Source: UM-FILTER-37-12 sp964344965 (lineage in GTDB: Bacteria > Patescibacteriota > Patescibacteriia > Magasanikbacterales > UBA922). Taken from it: a DNA stretch of 28,014 nucleotides. Shown here piece after piece: positions 6,415 through 14,040 of this stretch. The translations under genes and the position numbers were made by a program. The number at the start of each line of letters is the position of its first letter. The first letter of the stretch is position 1. Under the pieces are notes generated by a model. The model did not search any database. It was given only the letters and a program-made list of their open reading frames with translations, and was not told where the DNA came from. The stretch spans positions 1-28,014 of the forward strand of contig CAYFPJ010000017.1 of the NCBI GenBank assembly GCA_964344965.1, given 5' to 3'.

Positions 6415-8070
6415 TCAAGATTTGCCTTCTTTTGGAGAGATCTGTTCTCCTTTTTTCAAAGGGATCCAAAAACCAAAGAGGCTACCCTTGCCAATCCCAG
6501 AGCTATCCGTAAATACATGTCCGCCATGGGTTTCTATAAATTTACGACAAACATAAATACCTAATCCAGTCCCATTGACATTGCTGTGTTTGACGTTTTC
6601 GCCTCTATAAAATTTTTTAAAAAAATTAGCTTTGTCTAGTGTCTCAAAACCGATACCTTGATCTTTCACTTTGACTGACACCCCGCCATCTTCCTTCAAA
6701 AAATTTACTTTAATAGTTCCTTTTTCACTATATTTTATAGCATTGTCTATATAATTGAATATAACATGACGGATCTTTTCTTCGTCCATATAAACTTTTT
6801 TGATTTTTTTATTTGGTTTCCATGATATTTTGAGGCCTTTATCACCTGCCCTTTCGCTCAGCTCTGCTACGATGCCATCTATAAGTTTGTTCATATCAGA
6901 ATTATTATAAACAAATTTGGTACGTCCTTGCTCAATCCTGGTAATATCTAAAAACTCATCTACCAACTTAACCAGCCTTTCGTTACTTTTATCCATGTCA
7001 TCTAGCACCTGGATTGTCTTTTTGGTGGGCTTGCCATATGCTCCGTCTTCTATAAGTTCTATGTACCCTTTAATTATAGAGAGTGGTGTGCGGAGTTGGT
7101 GGGAAGCAATAGAGAGGAATTCTGTTTTTTGTTTGTCTAGTTCTTGAAGGCGGAGGTTGGCTTTTTCGAGGGATTTGGCTAGTTTGGCTAGTTCTTCACG
7201 TTGCTTCACTTCTACTTTTACACTCTTAACCAAGAAATTACCAAATATAATTACAGACGAAAGGACTACCAAGTCCATAAAAAGAGTCCCTACAGAATTG
7301 GAGAAGAAAATTCTAGAAAATAAGGTTATTGTAATGAATGCAACAAGTAACTTGGCCGCAAAAACTTTAACATTAAACAAGGCATACCTGACAATAGCAT
7401 AAGCTATAAAGGCCATCAAAATTACCGGAACCAGTGGCCCTAGAAAAACTCCAGCAGAAGTTTTAAAAAAAACAACCAGTATCACAGTGAGGCTCGCCAT
7501 CAAAGAAAAAGTAGCCAAAATACCTACTAAGAAAAGTAACAATTGCTTTTTCTCCACGCCTGCAGATTTACGATAGCGATAGATCAAATAAATAAAACTG
7601 ATTGTAAATAGGCCTGGAAAATCTAGTAAAAAAATGGGCATTCCAAGTCCTGGCACAGGAATTGGTTGTCCGGCTGGATAGGTTATCCCCTCAAAAACTA
7701 GGTTTGTCAAAGAAAAGACAGCCGAAGTAATCATTAATCCAAAAAGGAGAAAATAGCTACGATTTTTCAATGAAATCTCTCTCTTTGGAAACGTATGAAC
7801 CAAAAGAAAAAGAAGGGGGCCAAAAAATGAAGTAACAAACATGACTATCCTGATCCAAAACAACTGATTTTCTGGCGTGTCCAACGGAGGATGTAGTGAC
7901 AAAAAATTAACTACAATGTAGATATCTATCAAAAAAGCAATTAACCCAAATAGCCTATGAGTCCAGCTATTACGATCTTGTTTATATACAGACCAACCAA
8001 TATATGTACTCAGTAAAAAGGTAATAAAACCGAGAAACAATTCTACATCTTGAGTTATAGCAAAATCCAT
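6415..8070 (-). CDS. Membrane sensor histidine kinase (multi-TM N-terminal sensor)
   Basis: An orphan two-component sensor. The N-terminal half (about 10-285) holds some eight or nine hydrophobic segments, in the style of the 7TM histidine-kinase sensor region. A coiled coil (about 286-315) leads to the H box FLSIASHQLRTPL, with His324 as the likely phosphorylation site. The ATPase domain has the N box (FNYIDNAIKYS, 438-448), G1 (DQGIG, 470-474) and G2 (GTGLGIY, 500-506), all intact. No response regulator lies nearby, so its partner is elsewhere. The gene ends with TGA, which shows that UGA is a stop here. Divergent from it is the nitroreductase gene, and downstream the bactofilin. Lipid or envelope sensing is a guess from context only. 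Confidence 0.95.
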   Translation of the reverse strand: MDFAITQDVELFLGFITFLLSTYIGWSVYKQDRNSWTHRLFGLIAFLIDIYIVVNFLSLHPPLDTPENQLFWIRIVMFVTSFFGPLLFLLVHTFPKREISLKNRSYFLLFGLMITSAVFSLTNLVFEGITYPAGQPIPVPGLGMPIFLLDFPGLFTISFIYLIYRYRKSAGVEKKQLLLFLVGILATFSLMASLTVILVVFFKTSAGVFLGPLVPVILMAFIAYAIVRYALFNVKVFAAKLLVAFITITLFSRIFFSNSVGTLFMDLVVLSSVIIFGNFLVKSVKVEVKQREELAKLAKSLEKANLRLQELDKQKTEFLSIASHQLRTPLSIIKGYIELIEDGAYGKPTKKTIQVLDDMDKSNERLVKLVDEFLDITRIEQGRTKFVYNNSDMNKLIDGIVAELSERAGDKGLKISWKPNKKIKKVYMDEEKIRHVIFNYIDNAIKYSEKGTIKVNFLKEDGGVSVKVKDQGIGFETLDKANFFKKFYRGENVKHSNVNGTGLGIYVCRKFIETHGGHVFTDSSGIGKGSLFGFWIPLKKGEQISPKEGKS

Positions 8071-8141
8071 ACAAAAATATGACTAACTTTGTTACCCTCC
8101 ATTAAAATGGTCCCAAAAAAATCGTTTATTATAAAATATGA

Positions 8142-8147
8142 TATAAT
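8142..8147 (+). promoter_or_regulatory. Candidate extended -10 for the nitroreductase gene
   Basis: TGATATAAT gives an extended -10 (TG at 8139-8140, TATAAT at 8142-8147). No good -35 is seen. Transcription would start near 8154, about 43 nt before the start codon. Confidence 0.4.
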
Positions 8148-8158
8148 TATGTTATTAT

Positions 8159-8188
8159 ATTATAGCATTTTTTCCTAATTTATCACAA
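8159..8188 (-). promoter_or_regulatory. Candidate promoter of the histidine kinase gene
   Basis: On minus, TTGTGA (plus 8183-8188), an 18-nt spacer and TGCTATAAT, an extended -10 with TATAAT at plus 8159-8164. The start would be near 8152, an 80-nt leader. It overlaps the candidate divergent promoter of the nitroreductase gene. Confidence 0.45.
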
Positions 8189-8196
8189 ACAAAGCT

Positions 8197-9306
8197 ATGA
8201 ATTCTGGTAAAAATTACGATATTTGGGATAGTGTAGTGCATACAAAGAGCAGTTTCGCTAAACTATCTAGTTATAAAAAATTAGAATATCTTTGTAAGTT
8301 GGCCCACATGGCCACCAACTCACACAACACCCAGCCATGGTTTTTTTTAATTGATGAGGAAAATAATAAAATTTCTTTATACTTAAATGGCAAAAGAATA
8401 TTACAGGCAAGTGACAAAGAAGGACGACAGGCAACTGTGAGTATGGGGTGTGCAATTGAAAACATGGTCTTAGGAGCAAAAGACCTTGGCCTAAAAGGAG
8501 AAGTAACTATTGAAAACAATGATAAAAAATCTGTAAAGCCAGACATGGCAGAGCGTATTTACATCGGATATGTCACTTTTTTCCAGGAAGACAACAAAAA
8601 TGTAGAAGAGAAAATGGTAAAAGCCATATTCTCTAGAAGAGTTACAAGAACAGAGTACAAATTAGAGGAAAAAATCAATACAGAACTAATAAAAAAATTA
8701 GAAGAAATAACTAACAGTGCATACACGACTCTACATTCTGTCACAGACCCTGTACGTAGAAGAAGTATAGCGGAATTCCAAGGTCAAGCTGATAACTTTG
8801 TTATAAATTCCAAAAAATTTAGCAGAGAGCTGGGAGACTGGTTGTTACCAAATGACACCTCATCATTTGTAGGAATGCCGGGGGTAGGATTTGGGCTTGA
8901 TGACAAACAAGCAAGTAGAATGCATCAAGCTCTGTCAGGAGAAAAAAAACTAGAGCCAGAGGATGGGCTCAGATTTTCTACAGGAGGAAAAAGAGGGTTT
9001 GAAAAATCTCCTTACATTGGATTTCTTACCAGCCCCAAGGATGACATAAGGCATTGGATAGAGGCAGGCAGGTGTTTCCAAAGAATTTTTTTACACTTGG
9101 TAAGCGAGGGCTATGCAGTAACAGTCCATGCTGGGGTAGTGGAAGTGACTCTTATCAACAAAATGTTTGCTATCACTCTTGGTACAACTCAAGAAATCCT
9201 AATGCTCTTTAGAGCTGGTAAAGTAAAAAAAGAAAAGGACGGTAATCGCCCTCATTCACCCCGTCTTCCAATTGAAGAAGTCATAATAAATACAAGCAAA
9301 GACTAG
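8197..9306 (+). CDS. Nitroreductase-like protein of the Acg/Rv3131 type
   Basis: Predicted flavin-binding protein of the nitroreductase fold. NSHNTQPWFF (41-50) is the hallmark of the Acg/Rv3131 group. FSRRVTRTEY (135-144) and the terminal LMLFRAGK...PHSPRLPIEEV are its other conserved blocks. Proteins of this group bind FMN, and several lack classical nitroreductase activity. Length (369 aa) is normal. The gene runs towards the E1-like gene and the two share the tetranucleotide CTAG as both stop codons, leaving no space between them. In the mycobacterial protein Rv1355c, E1/ThiF and nitroreductase domains of this type are fused in one chain, so this pair looks like the split form. Substrate is unknown. 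Confidence 0.88.
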   Translation: MNSGKNYDIWDSVVHTKSSFAKLSSYKKLEYLCKLAHMATNSHNTQPWFFLIDEENNKISLYLNGKRILQASDKEGRQATVSMGCAIENMVLGAKDLGLKGEVTIENNDKKSVKPDMAERIYIGYVTFFQEDNKNVEEKMVKAIFSRRVTRTEYKLEEKINTELIKKLEEITNSAYTTLHSVTDPVRRRSIAEFQGQADNFVINSKKFSRELGDWLLPNDTSSFVGMPGVGFGLDDKQASRMHQALSGEKKLEPEDGLRFSTGGKRGFEKSPYIGFLTSPKDDIRHWIEAGRCFQRIFLHLVSEGYAVTVHAGVVEVTLINKMFAITLGTTQEILMLFRAGKVKKEKDGNRPHSPRLPIEEVIINTSKD

Positions 9307-10568
9307 TCAAACTTTTGAACATCAAATGTATGCTTATTAATAATCATTCTTGACGGAAACTGGTGTCCCAAAACTAGTCTAGCTATTATCTCTGCCGCAA
9401 TTCCTCCAGTAGCAGCAGCCGTAGAACCAAGCTGAGGAATAATAGTGGAAGTGGGTATCTCTGATCTTTCTTCTATGATCTCTAGTAGCTCATCTTGTCT
9501 ATATGTGGTGCCAATTAATTTGTCTATGAAAGCAAAGAATGATTCGCGGTCAACACCTTGATCATACATACTCTCCATCTCAGACACTAATATATCATCT
9601 TCAGTCCCATAGGTAAGTGGTAAATTTTTATCTTTGTCATAGCGTAAAATATCAGCCTGAATAGCAGATCCGATATCTGTAAACATAAGCAAAGGTACCC
9701 CCAACTCTCGAGCTTTTATTCTAAGCAAAATTTTCGTTCGTGGATCATCTACTTCGTCTACTATAATATCAATTGGCGGCTCTTTCTCATCGCCAAGAAA
9801 GAATTCTGTTATATTTTCCTCACTTATACCCTCATTGTATATAAAGATATCTAAAAAAGGATCTATATGGTAAAGTTGTTTGGCTACTGTTTCGGATTTA
9901 TTCCCCAATCCCAGATCCATTAGATGTTTCTTGTCAGCATTGCTACTAACTAAATCAAAATAGTTGGCCCTTATCCTGTTGATATTTTCCATTTTATAGA
10001 CTCCTTTATCAGCTACTTTTATACTATCAGGTCTCATGTCCATCATCACGTTATGGATTATATTACTACCTACACTACAACCAGCCACTCCAATAACTGT
10101 TTTTGCAAATAAAGCTCTTATATCTGCCCAAGATAAAGAGCGTTCTGGGTCTGTAATCAACTTTGAGCTACTAGATACAGCAACTACTTTGTGCCAATAA
10201 GGATCCGCGTATCTCACCAAATCACCAGTCTCTTCATAAAAGACATAAAACCCATATTCAAAATCACTATAACCCTCGGCATTTTCCAGAGCTTCTGTAT
10301 ATTTTTCCCATTCATTATTAAACTCTTCCCGCAAAGTAATCCCTTTTTGTTCTAGTACCGGAGAAGTGGAGGTCATGGTCAGCCTCTCGTTTAGTCCAAA
10401 TATTGTAGCCTGTGTTAAGTCGTACTGATTTTTTTTGGGAATTAAATTTTCTGTTTTACCTATTCTAAATAATGCAGACCCGTCATCTTGATAAGTAACA
10501 ATCTTTTTGGAGTGTGCTTCCTGAGCAGACATTATATAAGGTTTGTACAATAATCTTTCCTGTTGCAT
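9303..10568 (-). CDS. E1-like ThiF/MoeB-fold adenylyltransferase (Rv1355c N-terminal-half type)
   Basis: E1-like proteins use ATP to adenylate a C-terminal carboxylate, or a small acid, before transfer of sulfur, an amine or a protein. The first 150 residues form an extra N-terminal region. TVIGVAGCSVGSNI (157-170) is the glycine-rich nucleotide loop. VADKGVYKMENINR (185-198) carries the acidic and N-R residues that contact ATP. DIIVDEVDD (267-275) is the later acidic strand. No CxxC zinc pairs are visible, unlike ThiF and MoeB proper, and no clear catalytic cysteine can be picked. It begins 8 nt after the 367-aa gene and was probably translated from the same mRNA. A start at Met13 is also possible. 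It is a probable functional partner of the converging nitroreductase. Confidence 0.88.
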   Translation of the reverse strand: MQQERLLYKPYIMSAQEAHSKKIVTYQDDGSALFRIGKTENLIPKKNQYDLTQATIFGLNERLTMTSTSPVLEQKGITLREEFNNEWEKYTEALENAEGYSDFEYGFYVFYEETGDLVRYADPYWHKVVAVSSSSKLITDPERSLSWADIRALFAKTVIGVAGCSVGSNIIHNVMMDMRPDSIKVADKGVYKMENINRIRANYFDLVSSNADKKHLMDLGLGNKSETVAKQLYHIDPFLDIFIYNEGISEENITEFFLGDEKEPPIDIIVDEVDDPRTKILLRIKARELGVPLLMFTDIGSAIQADILRYDKDKNLPLTYGTEDDILVSEMESMYDQGVDRESFFAFIDKLIGTTYRQDELLEIIEERSEIPTSTIIPQLGSTAAATGGIAAEIIARLVLGHQFPSRMIINKHTFDVQKFD

Positions 10569-10576
10569 AGCAGATG

Positions 10577-11680
10577 TTATTTGTTAAGAAGAAGCGTAGC
10601 TTCAGATATAAATTTATCAACTTCTTGTTCCCACCAAGGAGATGGTAATAGATACAAAGTAGGTCCATCCGAAACGTATTTATCCACCAATTTTCTGAGT
10701 TCTTCTCCAGAAAAATAACTATCATGGAAACGGCCTTTGTGTGTTAACAGATTGCCAAGTTTTCGCAGCTTATGTATTAGACTAAAATAAGAAAAATCTT
10801 GTTTATTAAAATTCTTCAAATCCATTCCGATATCTGTATAAAAATTTATGGTTTTTTGAGTGATTATTTTTTTATTTATCAAATCTTTTAGTAAATTTAA
10901 CAACTCAAATATATCTAAATGATAAGATGGACATCTATAAGACCATATTTCTCTGTTATAGGAAATCTTATGACTGGGTGATAAGCCTAGCGTTTCGTAG
11001 GCAGTCTTGAGGTTAAACTTCAATACATCATCCCCACACTTAATTTCAAAACTTTTATTAACTAGTTCTTTTCTAAAACGAACAGAAAAAATAGTAGGTT
11101 TAACATTTTTTCTTTTACAAAAATCAAAAAAAGCTTTTTGTGCCAATGCAAAGGAGACTATTGTAAATTTTTTTCTTTTTATGCCTGGCACAGACATAAA
11201 ACTATCTTCATTTACAAAAACAGGAGTCCCACATAAACGAGATATAGAAAATGTAGTTGTTTCTCCTTTTTTAAAATCAGAAAATTTTTCTACTATAATG
11301 TCGGTAATTGACTGCTCTTTATAGGAGCTTACATGTAGATCTTCGTTATTGTTGTCTCCAATCTTACTAAAAACAAAACGGACACTGAGCCATTCTTCAT
11401 GTTTTTTTGAGTTTTCTTTATATTTAGCCCTAACGAGATAAGTTGATGCAAAATCATCGTGATCATCAAACTCTGGGACGTATCCATATCGAAAAAAGGC
11501 TGTACGACAAACACGTGTCAATTCCTTGAGTGGACCACTTTTCCACTCCTTGTCTAAAAAAGATTTTGCTAGATAAATTTCAAAATTAGCCTTCCCTATT
11601 TTTTGTTTATGATTTGGATCTGGCAATAATTTTACGAAATTATAAAAGCTTTCTATTTCTTTTGCACTCTGAAAATCCAT
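10577..11680 (-). CDS. Uncharacterised protein, possibly acyltransferase-like
   Basis: I do not recognise this 367-aa protein with certainty. Residues 50-200 recall autoinducer-synthase/FeeM-type GNAT acyltransferases: a start with CRTAFFRYGYVPEFDDHDDFASTYLV (58-83), basic strand WLSVRFVFS (97-105), then the ISRLCG block (146-151) and a helix, ALAQKAFFDFCKRKNV (178-193), followed by a strand. The C-terminal quarter is helical and has LRKLGNLLTHKG (305-316), which recalls the RxxGNxxaH pattern of DUF4145/HEPN-type helical domains. There is no signal peptide or TM segment. It lies between argS and the E1-like gene, 8 nt from the latter. Context suggests it supplies or modifies the substrate of the E1/nitroreductase pair, which is inference. 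Confidence 0.6.
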   Translation of the reverse strand: MDFQSAKEIESFYNFVKLLPDPNHKQKIGKANFEIYLAKSFLDKEWKSGPLKELTRVCRTAFFRYGYVPEFDDHDDFASTYLVRAKYKENSKKHEEWLSVRFVFSKIGDNNNEDLHVSSYKEQSITDIIVEKFSDFKKGETTTFSISRLCGTPVFVNEDSFMSVPGIKRKKFTIVSFALAQKAFFDFCKRKNVKPTIFSVRFRKELVNKSFEIKCGDDVLKFNLKTAYETLGLSPSHKISYNREIWSYRCPSYHLDIFELLNLLKDLINKKIITQKTINFYTDIGMDLKNFNKQDFSYFSLIHKLRKLGNLLTHKGRFHDSYFSGEELRKLVDKYVSDGPTLYLLPSPWWEQEVDKFISEATLLLNK

Positions 11681-11749
11681 AACTGTTCCATTGATTATCT
11701 ACTGATAAATTTTATATGGTATTGTTTAAGAACATGATAGCAAATGACT

Positions 11750-13513
11750 TCACATCTCCCCCACAACCTCAATCCCCAGCAAATTCAAACCACTCTCCAT
11801 CACTTGCCCAACCGCTTGAATCAACTGCAACCGGAAAGAACGAAGTTCATCTGCAGCTTGCAAGACTGGGCAGGCATGATAAAAAGCATTGAATAATTGA
11901 GCTAGATCAAAGATGTATTTAGCAATTTTTGACGGATCATACTGATCCACTGCATCCCTAGTCACCTCTGGATACTGAGCCAATTGCAAAAGCAGTTGCT
12001 TTTCTTCAGAATTTACAGAGTCTGAAGTCTGAAGTCTGAAGTCTGAAGTCATTTTGTCTTCTACTCCTTGCGCCTTCCTCAAAATACTCTTAATCCTGGC
12101 AACAATATATAAAAGATACGGTCCACTATCCCCAGAGAAGGTAATAGACTCTTCCATGTCAAAAGCCACATCTTGAGTGACGTCAGACTTAAGCATAGCA
12201 TATTTTAGGACTGCCTGCGAGACTTTTTCTACCACTTCATCTTTATTTTCCAATTCATTTTCTTTCATTATATCCCTCACACCAGATTCCACCTGAGCCA
12301 AAAGTTCTTCTCCAGACACGACATTACCAGTCCTAGAGCTCATTTTCTTCTCACCTTTCAGCTGCAGGTAGCCACCTGGGAGGTGATATTCTTTATCTTT
12401 TGTGTTTGGAAAAAGATGTTCTAGTGCCTTGAACACTACTTGAAAATACCCAGTTTGTTCTTTACCAACAACGTGCACTACCATGTCTGGATTATGGTCT
12501 TCAAAATGCATCTCCCCCAGACCCATGTCCTTACCTTCATAAGTTGGGTAGCCTTGGCTATTTATAAACACTCGATCATGGAGACCGTGCTTACTCCCTT
12601 CAAAAATAACAGCTCCGTCACTTTTTTTGAAAATTCCTTTTTCCAATCCTATCTCCACCAACTCCTTTCCTCTCTCAAAAACCTGAGATTCAAAATATAA
12701 TTGATCAAATCTGCTCCCTAATCTTTGGTAAATTGTATCAAAATAGTCCAGACTCCACTGACGAGCCAGATTGTATACTTCTTGTATCTCTGGGTCAGCA
12801 GAATAAACTTTTTTATTGTACTCTACCACATCTGCCTTCCCCTCATCATCAGAATCAAAATGCTTCGCCCCTCTAGCATAAGCGCTACCCAAAAATTCTA
12901 CCCGCTCAGGCAAAGGTTTATTTTCCATTTCTTTCATCTTCTGGAGTATTTCATCAAAAGACTGCCCGTCCAAAGCAGATAGTCCATATAATGCCTTCGC
13001 AATATGCATCCCCACATCTCCCTGATAATTCACCCTCACTACTTCATATCCAGCATTTTCAAAAATACGGACCACACTGTCTCCAGTAATCAGATTCTTC
13101 AAATGCCCTAAATGAAAAACTTTGAGAGGGTTGGGGCAACCAAATTCTACTACTACCTTTTTGTTTTTACCAACATCTAATTTTCCATAATTACCACCAG
13201 ATTCTTCAATTCCAGATAATACATAAATAGCAAACTCTTTATTATCCAGAAAAAAATTGACATAAGGACCAAAAGCTCTTACTTCGGATACCAAAGAAGA
13301 CTGCCGCATGTCTTCTTTGGTGAAAAGCTCATTCAACCTTTCAGACAACTCAGTAGCTATTTCTGCTGGGTTCTTACTCTCTTTCTTGGCAATTTGAAAA
13401 CATGGGAAAGCAAAATCTCCCATGTCTGGTTTTGGTGGGGTGGTGAGTTCAGCATCTTGAATACCGATTTTTTTAAATGTTTCACTGATTTGAGATCTTA
13501 TCTGTTCGATCAT
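11750..13513 (-). CDS. argS: Arginyl-tRNA synthetase
   Basis: Charges tRNA-Arg with arginine in the cytoplasm. The N-terminal Add-1 domain (about 1-100) is present. The HIGH motif appears as HLGH (134-137) after the family block EFGCPNPLKVF, the KMSKS equivalent is KKMSSRTGN, and the all-helical anticodon-binding C-terminus ends in VMESGLNLLGIEVVGEM, normal for the family. Full length is 587 aa. It starts 5 nt after the DUF559 gene and ends in TGA, 69 nt before the 367-aa gene. A four-unit 7-bp array (12022-12049) is translated as part of TSDFRLQTSD near residues 489-497, in a variable linker after a conserved helix. Confidence 0.98.
   Translation of the reverse strand: MIEQIRSQISETFKKIGIQDAELTTPPKPDMGDFAFPCFQIAKKESKNPAEIATELSERLNELFTKEDMRQSSLVSEVRAFGPYVNFFLDNKEFAIYVLSGIEESGGNYGKLDVGKNKKVVVEFGCPNPLKVFHLGHLKNLITGDSVVRIFENAGYEVVRVNYQGDVGMHIAKALYGLSALDGQSFDEILQKMKEMENKPLPERVEFLGSAYARGAKHFDSDDEGKADVVEYNKKVYSADPEIQEVYNLARQWSLDYFDTIYQRLGSRFDQLYFESQVFERGKELVEIGLEKGIFKKSDGAVIFEGSKHGLHDRVFINSQGYPTYEGKDMGLGEMHFEDHNPDMVVHVVGKEQTGYFQVVFKALEHLFPNTKDKEYHLPGGYLQLKGEKKMSSRTGNVVSGEELLAQVESGVRDIMKENELENKDEVVEKVSQAVLKYAMLKSDVTQDVAFDMEESITFSGDSGPYLLYIVARIKSILRKAQGVEDKMTSDFRLQTSDSVNSEEKQLLLQLAQYPEVTRDAVDQYDPSKIAKYIFDLAQLFNAFYHACPVLQAADELRSFRLQLIQAVGQVMESGLNLLGIEVVGEM
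12022..12049. repeat. 7-bp tandem array (CTGAAGT, 4 exact units) inside argS
   Basis: Four identical CTGAAGT units are preceded by a decayed copy (ACAGAGT). Because 28 is not a multiple of three, the reading frame shifts from unit to unit and gives a non-repeating peptide. Gain or loss of one unit would frameshift argS. Confidence 0.95.
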
Positions 13514-13518
13514 ACTTT

Positions 13519-13962
13519 TTAGTTCTCTTTGCTTACTATATATAAAAAATATTTTAGTACGTTCCCCTCCTTACGAAGGAGGGGCAGGGAAGGTTCCCTA
13601 TCATTAAGCACCTTGCAAGTATTATAAATATCTTGTTTCACGTTATCTAAATCATTCCATACCTGCCCTCCTGTATACCTTTTCACCACAAGTCCCAAAG
13701 AATTCATATATCCATCTCGCCTGCTATCTCTCTTTTTTGCTTCCTCACTTTGATGACTAAGCCCATCAACTTCTACCACCAACCGCAACCTAGCACAATA
13801 GAAATCTGCTGTATAAGGACCAATCCCAAATTGTCTACGAAATTTGTATCCTAACTGCTGGTTGCGTAAATGTTGCCAAAGCAATTTTTCTCCCTTTGGC
13901 ATATCTCTGCGCAGTTTTCTTCTTCTTTTTGTGTATTTGCTCTTGCTGAATAGTATTATCAT
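13519..13962 (-). CDS. DUF559-domain protein (restriction-endonuclease-like/Vsr-like fold)
   Basis: DUF559 proteins have a nuclease-like fold related to Vsr and other PD-(D/E)XK enzymes. The core is complete: KRRRKLRRDMPKGEKLLWQ, then FRRQFGIGPYTADFYC, then LRLVVEVDGLSH, the likely metal-site E-x-D, and a terminal helix. I start at the ATG at 13960-13962, which has a strong AAAGGAGGG Shine-Dalgarno 5 nt upstream. A start 25 codons earlier would translate a palindromic repeat. The C-terminal 25 residues are encoded by a similar palindrome (13564-13584) and lie outside the core. The gene sits between tyrS and argS and looks inserted into the synthetase operon. Whether it is an active nuclease is unknown. 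Confidence 0.88.
   Translation of the reverse strand: MIILFSKSKYTKRRRKLRRDMPKGEKLLWQHLRNQQLGYKFRRQFGIGPYTADFYCARLRLVVEVDGLSHQSEEAKKRDSRRDGYMNSLGLVVKRYTGGQVWNDLDNVKQDIYNTCKVLNDREPSLPLLRKEGNVLKYFLYIVSKEN
13564..13584. repeat. Palindrome at the 3' end of the DUF559 gene
   Basis: CCCCTCCTT-ACG-AAGGAGGGG is a perfect 9-bp stem with a 3-nt loop, lying within the C-terminal codons of the DUF559 gene. It is matched by a similar palindrome on the other side of the gene at 14001-14025. Confidence 0.85.
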
Positions 13963-14000
13963 AAACCCTCCTTTTTCTTGCTGCGAATAACCTCCTCTTG

Positions 14001-14025
14001 TTCTCCTCCTTCTAAAGGAGGAGAA
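14001..14025. repeat. Palindrome at the 5' side of the DUF559 gene
   Basis: TTCTCCTCCTT-CTA-AAGGAGGAGAA is a perfect 11-bp stem with a 3-nt loop, between the tyrS stop and the DUF559 start. The CTCCTT/AAGGAG core equals that of the palindrome at 13564-13584. Confidence 0.85.
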
Positions 14026-14040
14026 ACGTGCTACCAAATT

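Noticed and set aside
9303..10568. Thiazole/oxazole-type RiPP cluster
   Set aside because: Although an E1-like and a nitroreductase-fold protein are adjacent, no YcaO and no Cys/Ser-rich precursor peptide was found in the neighbourhood.
6415..13513. Use of the UGA=Gly genetic code seen in some CPR lineages
   Set aside because: The histidine kinase and argS both end naturally in TGA at the family-expected length.
13963..14037. Longer DUF559 protein starting at 14037
   Set aside because: The extra 25 residues translate a palindromic repeat, and a strong Shine-Dalgarno stands right before the internal ATG.
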